From Vannielia litorea (GTDB taxonomy: Bacteria > Pseudomonadota > Alphaproteobacteria > Rhodobacterales > Rhodobacteraceae): a stretch of DNA of 64,000 bases. The position numbers and the translations under genes are program-made. This document shows, one piece after another, positions 36,252 to 45,069 of this stretch; position 1 is the stretch's first letter, and each line of letters starts with the position of its first letter. The stretch spans positions 29,352 to 93,351 of the forward strand of contig NZ_QTNQ01000011.1 of assembly GCF_018424695.1 (NCBI RefSeq). Direction: 5' to 3'. Under the pieces are notes generated by a model. That model made no database searches, was not told where the DNA came from, and saw only the letters and a list, made by a program, of their open reading frames with translations.

Positions 36252-37166
36252 TTAGAAGAACAGCCGCAGTTGCAGCGCACCGACCATCTGGCCTTCGGTC
36301 TGGGCCTCGAACTCTTCGGAGAGGTAGGTGAGGCCGTAGAAAAGTCCCGCGTTCTCGCCCTGCCAGTTCACCCCGGCGCGCAGGCGGGTGCGGGTGTCTT
36401 CCAGCACGTAGCCGTCATCCTCGGGCAGGTAGACGGAGGAATAGACCTGCGCCACGTCGCCGCCGAGGAGGAAGGAGAAGCCCTCGTCCTGGCGGGAGCG
36501 GATCACCTGGTAGAGGTGGCCGGTGGTGATGTCCCGCGCCATGAGGGCGCCCTTGCCGTAGGTTCCGAAGGTGAGATCGGCACCGATGCGGGCGTAGCTT
36601 TCGGTTCCGGCCTGCACCTCGAGGAAGGGCCGCAGCCGGGCGCTGCCGAGGTTGAGTTCACGCGAGAGCTCGGCATTGGCCGAGACGTAGGTGTTGTTGG
36701 GAAGCTGGTCGCCGAGGATCGTGGTTTCGTCGAGGCCGATGGTTGTGTGGATCTTGTTCTGCAACTCGCCAAGCCCGGTCTGGGGGCCGGTGAAGGTGAG
36801 ATCCAGCCCGGCCCGCAGATCGGCCTCGCCGAGGCGGGCGTAGCTGTGCAGGCCAAGGGTGATGGCGCCAACGAAACGGCGATCGTTCGCGGCAGGTGCG
36901 GTGAGGCTTTGCGGCGCGATCAGCTCGGAGCGCAGGCGAAACTCCAGCAGTTGGCCGAAACGGTCGGGCGCGACGCCCTGCCAGCCCGGCCCATAGGCGA
37001 TGGAGACGGTGTAGGCGCCGGTGCGCCAGCGGTCGTAGCCATCCCCCAGCGTGTCATTGGTAAACAGACGGCCCCAGCCCAGCAGCGCACGGTCTTCGGC
37101 CTGGGCGGGCGCAGTGAGGCCGGCGAGGGCGGTCAGGAGAGAAAGGACTCGGGCAAGGTATTTCAT
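36252..37166 (-). CDS. LpxR-family lipid A deacylase-like outer-membrane protein
   Basis: A 304-residue protein with a signal peptide to about residue 23 and a beta-barrel-like body ending in phenylalanine (LQLRLFF). It resembles LpxR (DUF2219), the outer-membrane enzyme that removes 3'-acyloxyacyl chains from lipid A. FTNDTLGDGYDRWRTG holds Asn37 and Asp38, and LQNKIHTTIG holds His140; these correspond to Asn9, Asp10 and His122 of Salmonella LpxR. All key residues appear conserved, so an active deacylase is plausible. Calcium dependence is known for the family. Confidence 0.85.
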   Translation of the reverse strand: MKYLARVLSLLTALAGLTAPAQAEDRALLGWGRLFTNDTLGDGYDRWRTGAYTVSIAYGPGWQGVAPDRFGQLLEFRLRSELIAPQSLTAPAANDRRFVGAITLGLHSYARLGEADLRAGLDLTFTGPQTGLGELQNKIHTTIGLDETTILGDQLPNNTYVSANAELSRELNLGSARLRPFLEVQAGTESYARIGADLTFGTYGKGALMARDITTGHLYQVIRSRQDEGFSFLLGGDVAQVYSSVYLPEDDGYVLEDTRTRLRAGVNWQGENAGLFYGLTYLSEEFEAQTEGQMVGALQLRLFF

Positions 37167-37315
37167 CGCGGGCTACCGGTTGAGGGACATCTCAAAGCTC
37201 CTTACGCGCAACCGGCGGCTGCAAGAAGAGGTGAGCGGAAACCTGCGCAAGAAACGCAGTGTTTCCGCAACAGCAAAGTGCCGCTAGGGTGCCGGGAAAG
37301 AACGAGGGGGGCAGG

Positions 37316-38422
37316 ATGAAACCGCTGGAAGGGCTGAAGGTTGTCGAGATGGCGCGAATCCTCGCCGGGCCGTGGATTGGCCAGGCGCTGGCCGATCTGG
37401 GCGCGGAGGTGATCAAGCTGGAGAGCCCGGAGGGGGATGACACCCGGCGTTGGGGGCCGCCTTTCGTGGAGCGGGACGGCGATGTGAGCGCGGCCTATTT
37501 CTACTCGGCCAACCGGGGCAAGGTGAGCGAGGTCGTGGATTTTCGCACGCCGGAGGGGCAGGCGCGGGTGCGCGAACTGGTGGCGGGCGCCGACATCCTG
37601 ATCGAGAACTTCAAGGTGGGCGGGTTGGCGAAATACGGGCTGGATTATGCGAGCCTCGCGGAGGTGAACCCGGCGCTGATCTACTGCTCTGTCACCGGCT
37701 TCGGGCAGGATGGGCCTTATGCCAAGCGGGCGGGCTATGACTACCTGCTGCAGGGGATGAGCGGGCTGATGGATATCACCGGCGATCCCGACGGCGAGCC
37801 GACGCGGTTTGGTGTGGCGGTGACGGATATTGTCACCGGGCTCTACTCCACCATCGGAATCCTCGCCGCAGTGGAGCAGCGACACCGGACCGGGCGGGGG
37901 CAGCACATCGACATGAGCTTGCTCGATTGCGCGGTGGCGATGCTGGCGAACCAGGGGATGAACTACCTTGCCACCGGCGTGCCGCCGCAGCGCACGGGTT
38001 CCTGGCATCGCAACCTCGGCCCGTACCAGGTTGTGCCGGTGAAGGACGGGCATATCATCATCGCGGTGGGAAATGACGGGCAGTTCCGGCGGTTTTGCGA
38101 TGTGCTGGGGCTGGAGGGGCTGGCCGATGACGCGCGCTTTGCCACCAACCCGGGGCGGGTGACGAACCGCGAGGCGCTCACACCGCTGATCGAGGCGGTG
38201 ACGGCGGGCTGGGAGAAGGCCGACCTGCTGGCGGCCTTCGAGGCGGCCACTGTGCCCGCCGGGCCGATCAACGATGTGGGCGAGGCGCTGGCCGATCCGC
38301 AGGTGGTGGCGCGCGGGATGCAGATTGATCCGGAGGGCGTGCCGGGGCTGCGGGGGCCGTGGAAATTTTCGGACGCCGAGCTGGCATTGGAGCGCACGGC
38401 GCCCGTTTTGCCCAAGGGCTGA
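37316..38422 (+). CDS. CaiB/BaiF-type (class III) CoA-transferase
   Basis: A 368-residue family III CoA-transferase that moves CoA between carboxylic acids. PLEGLKVVEMARILAGPWIGQALADLGAEVIKLE is the classic start (two adjoining motifs), NFKVGGLAKYGLDYASL and CSVTGFGQDGP follow, and GVAVTDIVTG (about residue 170) holds the catalytic aspartate. The substrate cannot be told. I start at the ATG at 37316, preceded by AGGGGGGCAGG, since the conserved N-terminus begins there. It converges with the aminotransferase gene across two dispersed repeats. Confidence 0.9.
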   Translation: MKPLEGLKVVEMARILAGPWIGQALADLGAEVIKLESPEGDDTRRWGPPFVERDGDVSAAYFYSANRGKVSEVVDFRTPEGQARVRELVAGADILIENFKVGGLAKYGLDYASLAEVNPALIYCSVTGFGQDGPYAKRAGYDYLLQGMSGLMDITGDPDGEPTRFGVAVTDIVTGLYSTIGILAAVEQRHRTGRGQHIDMSLLDCAVAMLANQGMNYLATGVPPQRTGSWHRNLGPYQVVPVKDGHIIIAVGNDGQFRRFCDVLGLEGLADDARFATNPGRVTNREALTPLIEAVTAGWEKADLLAAFEAATVPAGPINDVGEALADPQVVARGMQIDPEGVPGLRGPWKFSDAELALERTAPVLPKG

Positions 38423-38423
38423 G

Positions 38424-38456
38424 GGGTGGTGGGCAGATTGCCCACCCTACGGGCGG
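38424..38456. repeat. Dispersed palindromic repeat, family A, copy 1
   Basis: GGTGGGCA-GAT-TGCCCACC (38428-38446), an 8-bp stem with a 3-base loop, followed by CTACGGG. A near-identical copy with the same flanks (GGTGGTGGGCAGATTGCCCA...CCTAC) is at 62131-62160. It lies directly after the CoA-transferase stop codon. Confidence 0.7.
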
Positions 38457-38464
38457 AATGCACC

Positions 38465-38533
38465 GTCATCCTCGGGCTTGACCCGAGGATCTCTCGGCGG
38501 TCAGGAGATCCTCGGGTCAAGCCTGAGGATGAC
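38465..38533. repeat. Dispersed palindromic repeat, family B, copy 2
   Basis: A 69-base near-perfect inverted repeat. The left arm GTCATCCTCGGGCTTGACCC and the right arm GGGTCAAGCCTGAGGATGAC differ by one base when folded, and each arm can also fold on itself (ATCCTCGGG with CCCGAGGAT). It lies between convergent genes, 10 bases before the aminotransferase stop codon, like copy 1 at 29383-29448. Confidence 0.75.
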
Positions 38534-38543
38534 GGCTGATGGC

Positions 38544-39911
38544 TCACCCGTGCTCGGTACTCACGTCTTTCAGGGCCTTCTCGACGCCGGTGAGGATCTC
38601 GGCCACGCCCTCTTGGTCGATGATCATCGGCGGGCAGAAGGCGATGGTGTCGCCGAGGTTGCGGGCGATGACGCCGTGGTGCAGGAGCGCGGTGTTCATC
38701 GCCGCCCCGAGGGCGCCGACGGGCTTCTCCTCCTTAGCCTGCGTCGGGTCCATCTCCAGCGCGGCGATGAGGCCGATGCCGCGCATCTCGCCCACCAGCC
38801 CGAACTCATCTGCGAGCTTCTTCAGCCCGGCGCGCAGCGGCTCGCCCTGTTTGGCCGCGTTGGCCACAAGGCTGCGCTCTTCGATGATGGCGATGTTCTC
38901 CAGCGCCACAGCGGCGCCCACCGGGTGGCCCGCGCCGGTGACGCCGTGGCCGAGCGTGCCGATACGGCCGGACTCGTCTTGAATCGGCGCATAGGCGCGC
39001 TCGTTCAGCAGGACGGCGGAGAGCGGGAAGTAGGAGGAGGTGATCTGCTTGGAGGTCACGAGGATATCGGGCTTGATGTCGAAGGTCTGGCTGCCCCAGA
39101 GGTTGCCGGTGCGCCCGAAGCCGCAGATCACCTCGTCGGCCACCAGCAAGATGTCATACTTGGCCAGCACCTCCTGGATCTTCTGCCAGTAGCCCGCAGG
39201 CGGGACCACCACGCCCCCTGCCCCCATCACCGGCTCGCCGATGAAGGCGGCGATGGTATCGGGGCCCTCGGCCTGGATCATCGCATCGAGATCGGCGGCA
39301 CAGCGGGTGGCGAACTCTTCCTCGCTTTCGCCGTCCTGCCCCTCTTTCCAATAGTGCGGGCAGGTGGTGTGGAGGATCTGCGGCAGCGGCAGATCGAAGC
39401 TCTTGTGGTTGTAGGGCAGGCCGGTCATCGAAGCGGAGGCGACGGTGACACCATGGTAGCCGCGCAGGCGGGAGATGATCTTTTTCTTCTCCGGCTTGCC
39501 CAGCGCGTTGGAGCGATACCAGAGGAACTTGACCACCGTGTCGTTGGCCTCGGAGCCGGAGTTGGTGAAATAGGCCTTGCTCATCGGCACCGGCGCGAGG
39601 CTCACCAGCTTTTCTGCCAGGTCGATCGCGGGGCCGTGGGAGCGGTGGGCGAAGGTCTGGTAGTAGGGCAGCTTCTGCATTTGCGCGGTGGCGGCCTTCA
39701 CCAGACGTTCCTCGCCGAATCCCACGGCGACCGACCACAGCCCCGCCAGCGCCTCGACGTAGCGCTTGCCCTGGTTGTCGTAGACGTGGACGCCCTCGCC
39801 ACGCTCGATCACCGTCGGGCCAACCTCCTGATGCAGCTCGGCGTTGGTGTAGCTGTGCAGGTGATAGGCGATGTCGCGGGCTTCAGGCGAGTTGGGCGAG
39901 TGGCGATTCAT
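38544..39911 (-). CDS. Class III PLP-dependent aminotransferase
   Basis: A 455-residue class III (omega) aminotransferase. Motifs are EALAGLWSVAVGFG, KAYFTNSGSEANDTVVK, ISRLRGYHGVT, LLVADEVICGFGRTG and ILVTSKQITSSYFPLSA with the PLP-binding lysine. Such enzymes act on diverse omega-amines (putrescine, taurine, beta-alanine and others) with pyruvate or another acceptor; the substrate is not clear here. I start at the ATG at 39911; the frame continues upstream without conservation, and the ribosome-binding site is weak. Confidence 0.9.
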   Translation of the reverse strand: MNRHSPNSPEARDIAYHLHSYTNAELHQEVGPTVIERGEGVHVYDNQGKRYVEALAGLWSVAVGFGEERLVKAATAQMQKLPYYQTFAHRSHGPAIDLAEKLVSLAPVPMSKAYFTNSGSEANDTVVKFLWYRSNALGKPEKKKIISRLRGYHGVTVASASMTGLPYNHKSFDLPLPQILHTTCPHYWKEGQDGESEEEFATRCAADLDAMIQAEGPDTIAAFIGEPVMGAGGVVVPPAGYWQKIQEVLAKYDILLVADEVICGFGRTGNLWGSQTFDIKPDILVTSKQITSSYFPLSAVLLNERAYAPIQDESGRIGTLGHGVTGAGHPVGAAVALENIAIIEERSLVANAAKQGEPLRAGLKKLADEFGLVGEMRGIGLIAALEMDPTQAKEEKPVGALGAAMNTALLHHGVIARNLGDTIAFCPPMIIDQEGVAEILTGVEKALKDVSTEHG

Positions 39912-40008
39912 GGTGGGGCCTTTCGATGCAATGTCGCGGCACAGCATCCAAGAGGCGCAGGCGGATGTCACCCCCGAAAGGAAGGCGCCCGGCGCAAGCC
40001 TGGCGGGG

Positions 40009-40707
40009 TCAGCGGACGGTGATCGGCCCGGGCAGCCGAAAGCCCTGGAGCGCGCTGTGCGCATCTTCCGAAGGCGCGACTCGGGGCGGCACCTTCTCTG
40101 GCTCCGGCGCGGCGAGGAAGCGTGTGAGCAGCCCGGCGTAGAACTCCAGATCATGCTTCTTGTCTTGCAGGGCAGTCAGACGCGCGGCGACACGCCCCGT
40201 TGCTTCCCGATCTTCCGGGTCGAGACCGTCGAGGCGCAGAATGTCGAGGCAGGGCAAGACGAGGTCGAGCAGCGTGCTGGCGGCAACGTAGTGCAGGCCG
40301 TTCACCGTGGCACGCTCGGTGCGGTGCTGAGGTTGCAGCAGATCCTGCACCGCGCCGAACGCCCGCTGGAACCGGACCCAGACTTTCTGGATACCGTTGA
40401 AGGCCGCCTGGGCCGCCACCCGCACCCCGATCAGCGACAGGTGGCTGAGTGCGATGTTGATCTGCCCGTCGGCCAGCAGGCCCCTGTCATGCGAACTGGG
40501 CAGCAGCGGCGTGAGCTCGGCCACGAACTCATCGGAGAAGGCCTGTCGCAGCGGCTGGGGCACGTTGAAAGTGGTGCGCGTGCGGCTGCCCGGCAGGTTG
40601 AACTCGACCCGCTCGACGAACCACTGGTTCGTCTGGGTATCACGATACATGCAGATCGCGAGTTGATTCGAATTTTCGGAAGTTTCGTCTTGCTCACCAG
40701 TCCACAT
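40009..40707 (-). CDS. Hypothetical protein, mostly helical
   Basis: I do not recognise this 232-residue protein. It begins MWTGEQDETSENSNQLAICMY and continues RDTQTNQWFVERVEFNLPGS, then a long helical region (LRQAFSDEFVAELTPLL, QINIALSHLSLIGVRVAAQ, VQDLLQPQHRT) and a proline-rich C-terminus. No signal peptide or membrane segment is seen. Codon use resembles its neighbours. The frame allows a TTG start at 40758; I prefer the ATG at 40707. It lies between an aminotransferase and the CheB-CheR-PAS gene, all on the minus strand; a role with the latter is only positional inference. Confidence 0.6.
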   Translation of the reverse strand: MWTGEQDETSENSNQLAICMYRDTQTNQWFVERVEFNLPGSRTRTTFNVPQPLRQAFSDEFVAELTPLLPSSHDRGLLADGQINIALSHLSLIGVRVAAQAAFNGIQKVWVRFQRAFGAVQDLLQPQHRTERATVNGLHYVAASTLLDLVLPCLDILRLDGLDPEDREATGRVAARLTALQDKKHDLEFYAGLLTRFLAAPEPEKVPPRVAPSEDAHSALQGFRLPGPITVR

Positions 40708-40808
40708 GTCGCACGCCTGAATCTTGATGCCTCTCAGGGGTAAGATTCTGCGCTGCAAAAGGTTACCCGAAGGTTAACAGGAGGGGTTTGGGGGTAAGGC
40801 CCCGGCAG

Positions 40809-43800
40809 TCATTCCAGACGGCGCAGCACCCCGAAGACATGAGAGATCTCGCCCGCCTCGTCATGCACCACCTGGCACTTGCTGCGATAGGGGATGCGCT
40901 CTCCGCCGTTGCGCGCGATCTCGCCTTCAAACTCGAAGCCCTCGCCCTCGGTCATCGCCGCCTTCAACAAACCCCGGACCTTCTCGGCACTTGACGGCGC
41001 AAGATGCCGAAGCGCCGTTTCGATCTCGGGCTGCGCCGTTCGATCCACGCCCAGCAGATCGTAGAGGGTGGGGTTCCAGTAATTCACCCCATTGCGAATG
41101 TCGTAGGAGTAGACACCCAGCCCCTCTTCCGAGGTGATCTCGTTGTAGTGGCGCAGCAGCATGTTCTCTGTCTGCATCCGGGAAAAATCGCGCACCACGC
41201 CAACCACGCCGACCATGTTGTTCAGCCGGTCCATTACCACGGTGCCGGAGCTTTCGAGCACCGTGATGCGGCCGTCGGCGCGGATGATACGGGCGGTAAA
41301 ATGGAAGCCCGACCGCTCTTCCAGGGCCTTTTCAAGGTGCCCACGCACCGCCGCGCGATCGTCGGGATGGAAAAAGCCGATCGCCCGCTCAAGGGACATC
41401 GTCCCCTCTTCGGGCGCGAGGCCGTGGATTTGATATACCTCCTCGGACCACTCCACCTCGTTCTCGGGCAATTGCACCCGCCAGGTTCCGATCTGGCCGA
41501 AACGGCGCAGGGTATGATTGAGCGAGATCTCAATGCTGCTTTCCAGCGAAGTGACCATGACCACCAGCCCGATCAGCTCATCGTTGACACTGATGAGCGG
41601 CGCGATGGTGAGCAGAAAGCGCCGCTGGCCGCTGGAAAACTGACGCGAGACGAATTTCCGGTTGAGCAGGGCCTGCGAGCAGAGATCCACCACCGGCGGA
41701 AAACCCTCGGGAAGATGGCATTGAGAGATATGGCCCATCGACTGGCCCCGCGTCTTGAGCGCGAATTGCTCGATGGCCTGGCGCGAAGCATGGCGGATCA
41801 GCAGGCCCTGGTCGAGCATGAGCATGGTCGTGGGCAGCCCGTCGACGATGCCATTCAGCTCTGCGGTGGTGCGCTGCAGCTCGGTGGAATTGACGATGAG
41901 CTCTTCGTTGACTGTGATCAGCTCTTCGTTGGTCGATTGCAGCTCTTCGTTGGAGGTTTCCAGCTCTTCGTTGGTGCTTTGCAATTCCTCGTTGGAGCTT
42001 TGCAGCTCTTCGTTCAGCGATTGCAGCTCTTCGTTGGAGGTTTGAAGCTGCTCCATCGTCACGTTCAGCGCCTCGCGCGTGCGGCTCAGCTCGGTTTCGA
42101 TATAGGTGAGATAATCGGTGCGCTCTTCATCGCTCGCCTCGGGGGTGGAGCGCATCTCGGTTTCGATGGCGAGCAGCACGTAGGGTTCTTCATGGCCCTG
42201 CGGCTCCAGCGGGTAGGCCACGAGGCGCGCATGGTTGAAGTCGCGGCCCTCGATGCGGTGCCACTGGCCGGTGCGCGCCTTCTTCTTCTTGAGCGCGACC
42301 AGCACCAGCGTTGTGCTTTCATTCGACAGCGGGGCCTTGAGCACACGCAGGCTGAAGCCCTTGAATACGGAGTCGGTGATCTGGCTGAAAGGGGCGAGAT
42401 CGCCGTATACCTTCAGCACCGCACCCTCGGCGGTCACCAGCACCGCCGTTTCCGCGAAGCTCCCGACCAGTGCATGGAAGTGGCTCCAGTCATGAACACT
42501 GTCTCCGCCCTTCGCCTTGTCTTGCGTCAGCATCCTGCGGCTCGCCCGGATGGCATGGGTGGAGCCGAAGTTGGTCATGTCGAGCGGCGGGGTGCTGCGC
42601 TTGGCGTAGATCTTGGCCGCCGGATCGAGCTGGACGAAGTGGCTTTCGATCGTGCCGGCCGTTTCGGAGGTGCCCAGAAACAGCATCCCGTCGGCGGAGA
42701 GGGCATATTGGATGCGCGAGAGCACCCTGTCTTGAAGGGTGTTGTCGAAGTAGATCAGCACGTTCCGGATGCTGACGAGGTCAATCGACATGAAGGGCGC
42801 ATCCTGGAAGATGTTGTGCCGGGTGAACATGACGCAATTGCGCAGGCTCTGCTTGACGATCACCCTGTCGCCGGAGATCTCGAAGTATTTTTCGAGCAAG
42901 TCGGGCGGGATATCGTCGGTGGCGCTGCGCGGGTAGCTGCCCCTCCGCCCCACGGCAAGGGCATGCTCGTCGATGTCGGTGGCGAAGATCTGGAGGCTGT
43001 CCTTGCCCAGCGCCTCCAGCCCGCCCGCTGCCTCGGCATAGAGCGCTGCAATGGAATAGGCCTCTTCGCCGGTGGCGCAGCCTGGCACCCAGATGCGCAT
43101 CTTGGCCCCGGGTTTCGCGCTGACACGATCCTGCAACACATCGCGCAGAACCGCGAATTGTTCGCCATCGCGGAAGAAGCGCGTCACCGAGATGAGCAGA
43201 TCCTTGTAGAGCGCCTCCACCTCTTCCTGACTGCGGCGGCAGAAATCCACGTATTCGGCCTGAGTGGCGATGCCCTTGGCCACCATCCGGCGGTGCACCC
43301 GGCGGTTGATGGTGCTTTCCTTGTACTGGCGGAAATCGACCATCGTGTGGGCCAGCAGGATCTGGAAAAGATCGGCGTTCTTGGTGGCCTCCTCGCCCAT
43401 CTTCTTGAGTTCTTCGAGATCGCGTGGCTGGCTGAGGATCTTCTCCAGGTGCTGGCCGATCTGCTGCGGTGTCAGCACCAGGTCGACGCAGCCGGTGCGC
43501 ACGGCGCTGACCGGCATGGAATCGTATTTTGCCGATGACGGCTCCTGGGCGAGGGTGATGCCGCCCGCCTCGCGGATGGCCTGCACCCCGTAGCTGCCGT
43601 CGCTCCCCGTGCCTGACAGCACCAACCCCATGCAGCGCGCGCCCAGCGCGTCGGCCAGGGCCTTGAAGAGTCTGTCTGCGGAGGGTTTGGGCGTGGCGGG
43701 GTGGCCCGAGGGATCGAGCACCACCAGCGCACCTTCGGCAAAGCCCACGTCGCTCCCCGGGGGGGGAATGTAGATGGTATCGGCCGCGGGCGTAACCGGC

Positions 43801-44009
43801 CCGCCGATTTCGCGGACATCGAGCGCCGTTTCGCGCGAAAGCAGCTTGACCAGCATGCTTTCATGGCTGGGAGACATATGCTGCGCCAGCACGAAGGCAC
43901 AGTTGAGCCCCTTGGGCAGGTTTTGCAGGAACAGCGACATCGCCTCGAGCCCGCCGGCCGAAGCCGCGATTCCGACGACGGTGGGCGGTGTTTCAGATTT
44001 GCTCCGCAT
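40809..44009 (-). CDS. CheB-CheR hybrid signalling protein with C-terminal PAS domains
   Basis: A 1066-residue multidomain protein. Residues about 10-190 form a CheB methylesterase with ASAGGLEA (Ser), AQHMSPSHESML (His) and SGTGSDGSYG (Asp). Residues about 200-480 form a CheR methyltransferase (RVHRRMVAKGIA; VPGCATGEEAYSIAALYAEA, SAM site). A coiled coil at about 640-712 is built from repeated NEELQS/T heptads. Two or three PAS domains follow to the end. No histidine kinase, GGDEF or other output domain follows, and no receiver precedes CheB. No chemotaxis genes are nearby. The start at 44009 follows GGGGATC; the frame opens 18 codons earlier. Confidence 0.88.
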   Translation of the reverse strand: MRSKSETPPTVVGIAASAGGLEAMSLFLQNLPKGLNCAFVLAQHMSPSHESMLVKLLSRETALDVREIGGPVTPAADTIYIPPPGSDVGFAEGALVVLDPSGHPATPKPSADRLFKALADALGARCMGLVLSGTGSDGSYGVQAIREAGGITLAQEPSSAKYDSMPVSAVRTGCVDLVLTPQQIGQHLEKILSQPRDLEELKKMGEEATKNADLFQILLAHTMVDFRQYKESTINRRVHRRMVAKGIATQAEYVDFCRRSQEEVEALYKDLLISVTRFFRDGEQFAVLRDVLQDRVSAKPGAKMRIWVPGCATGEEAYSIAALYAEAAGGLEALGKDSLQIFATDIDEHALAVGRRGSYPRSATDDIPPDLLEKYFEISGDRVIVKQSLRNCVMFTRHNIFQDAPFMSIDLVSIRNVLIYFDNTLQDRVLSRIQYALSADGMLFLGTSETAGTIESHFVQLDPAAKIYAKRSTPPLDMTNFGSTHAIRASRRMLTQDKAKGGDSVHDWSHFHALVGSFAETAVLVTAEGAVLKVYGDLAPFSQITDSVFKGFSLRVLKAPLSNESTTLVLVALKKKKARTGQWHRIEGRDFNHARLVAYPLEPQGHEEPYVLLAIETEMRSTPEASDEERTDYLTYIETELSRTREALNVTMEQLQTSNEELQSLNEELQSSNEELQSTNEELETSNEELQSTNEELITVNEELIVNSTELQRTTAELNGIVDGLPTTMLMLDQGLLIRHASRQAIEQFALKTRGQSMGHISQCHLPEGFPPVVDLCSQALLNRKFVSRQFSSGQRRFLLTIAPLISVNDELIGLVVMVTSLESSIEISLNHTLRRFGQIGTWRVQLPENEVEWSEEVYQIHGLAPEEGTMSLERAIGFFHPDDRAAVRGHLEKALEERSGFHFTARIIRADGRITVLESSGTVVMDRLNNMVGVVGVVRDFSRMQTENMLLRHYNEITSEEGLGVYSYDIRNGVNYWNPTLYDLLGVDRTAQPEIETALRHLAPSSAEKVRGLLKAAMTEGEGFEFEGEIARNGGERIPYRSKCQVVHDEAGEISHVFGVLRRLE

Positions 44010-44136
44010 GAGATCCCCTGTGCCCACCAGCGGGCGATAGTTCCAGCACCGCTTTTCTATCACTGGTTGCGGCGGAGGGCCAAGCGGTAACGCTCCGGTG
44101 AATGCCGGGCGAACGGTCGCGTGGTGGTGAGGGAAC

Positions 44137-44622
44137 TCAGCCCGCGCGCTGCGCGGAGGGGCAGTCCGGGCCGGGGCTGGTGGCCTGCGGAGGATCTACA
44201 AAAAGCATTTCGAGGCCGCTGTTGCCCTGCACGAGACTTGCCAACGTCACATCGTCAAGCGATGTATAGAACGCCTCCAGCGCCTGCTCCAGTGCGCTGC
44301 GCAGGCGGCAGGCCGGGGTGAGCGGGCAGGTGTTGCCGGTTTCAGAGAAACACTCGGCAAAGGGCAGAGACGCCTCGAAATGGCGAAAGACTTCGCCCAC
44401 CTTCACCTGCTCGGGCAGCGTGGCAAGCTCAACCCCGCCCGAGCGGCCCCGGGTGGCGCGGATGTAGCCCTGACGGTGCAGCACCGGCACCACCTGCATG
44501 AGGTGGTTGACCGAGACATTGCAGGCCGCGGCAATATCGGCAGAGCGGTGCTGTCGCTGCGGGTAGGTGGCGCAGAACATCAGCACGCGCATGGCAAGGT
44601 TGGTTCGGGTTGTGAGGCGCAT
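44137..44622 (-). CDS. Rrf2-family regulator, NsrR-like
   Basis: A 161-residue Rrf2 regulator. The N-terminal MRLTTRTNLAMRVLMFCA and winged helix (IAAACNVSVNHLMQVVPVLHRQGYIRATRGRSGG in two parts) are typical of NsrR. Three cysteines, Cys91, Cys99 and Cys105 (C-x7-C-x5-C in CFSETGNTCP and LTPACRL), fit [Fe-S] cluster ligands used to sense nitric oxide. The C-terminal tail of about 25 residues is unconserved. It stands alone; a sequence resembling an FNR/DNR-type box lies 58-71 bases upstream. The NO-sensing role is inferred from family likeness. Confidence 0.85.
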   Translation of the reverse strand: MRLTTRTNLAMRVLMFCATYPQRQHRSADIAAACNVSVNHLMQVVPVLHRQGYIRATRGRSGGVELATLPEQVKVGEVFRHFEASLPFAECFSETGNTCPLTPACRLRSALEQALEAFYTSLDDVTLASLVQGNSGLEMLFVDPPQATSPGPDCPSAQRAG

Positions 44623-44883
44623 ATCAACAAGTTTCCACTTTTAACTATACTCTCATAGCCCGGGCATGACCTGCATCCCATGACATGGATCAAGGAAAAT
44701 GACGGAACCTGTGGGCGAGCGCACAACCGCAAGTTCGCCTGTGCCACGTCGACGTGCCACGACAGCAGGTAAGGCTCAGGCCAGAGGGGCTGCGGCACGA
44801 AGGTGAAAGAAAGATGCAGCCACTGGCGCTATGGCGAACGGGCACAGCGGCTGTGCGCTGCGCTGTCCGGGCGCGCGTTCCCG
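44623..44883. promoter_or_regulatory. Upstream region of the Rrf2 regulator
   Basis: This 261-base spacer separates yacG from the Rrf2 gene, both on the minus strand. It holds an FNR/DNR-like half-palindrome at 44680-44693 and a perfect 12-bp palindrome CACGTCGACGTG at 44745-44756. I see no gene in it. Confidence 0.45.
44680..44693. promoter_or_regulatory. Possible FNR/DNR-type box
   Basis: ATGACATGGATCAA matches the TTGAY-N4-RTCAA pattern of FnrL/DNR sites with one mismatch at the first base. Its place upstream of an NsrR-like gene fits oxygen or nitric-oxide control. A single site with one mismatch is weak evidence. Confidence 0.35.
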
Positions 44884-45069
44884 TCAGTGGGGCTTGGGCG
44901 GTTGTTCCTCATCGGACAGGCGCAGCGCTTCCTCAGTGTCCTCCGGATCGTTGGAGGGCACCGCGTAAGCGCCTGTGAGCCATTTGCCGAGGTCCAGGTC
45001 GGCGCAGCGGCGGGAGCAGAATGGGCGATACTTAGGGTCAGTGTCCTTGCTGCAGATCGGGCAGGTCAC
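44884..45069 (-). CDS. yacG: DNA gyrase inhibitor YacG (zinc-binding)
   Basis: A 61-residue protein with the YacG zinc motif CPICSKD (Cys3, Cys6) and [21 protein letters not shown], and an acidic tail. E. coli YacG binds GyrB and inhibits gyrase. Its ATG overlaps the stop of the RNase E/G-like gene by four bases, so it is the last gene of the maf-RNase-yacG group. The same pairing of maf, an RNase E/G protein and yacG recurs in alphaproteobacteria. Confidence 0.93.
   Translation of the reverse strand: MTCPICSKDTDPKYRPFCSRRCADLDLGKWLTGAYAVPSNDPEDTEEALRLSDEEQPPKPH

Noticed and set aside
35295..37319. 674-codon frame spanning the complement of the Hint and LpxR-like genes
   Set aside because: It crosses two real genes and their spacer, and its sequence shows no domain.
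41870..42050. Repeated CTCTTCGTTG-type units considered as a DNA satellite
   Set aside because: They encode the NEELQS heptads of a coiled coil in frame and are common in CheB-CheR-PAS hybrids.
41004..43538. 844-codon frame antisense to the CheB-CheR-PAS gene
   Set aside because: It mirrors the repetitive NEEL region as QLFVGRLQLF-type repeats and has no recognisable domain; it is a shadow of the real gene.
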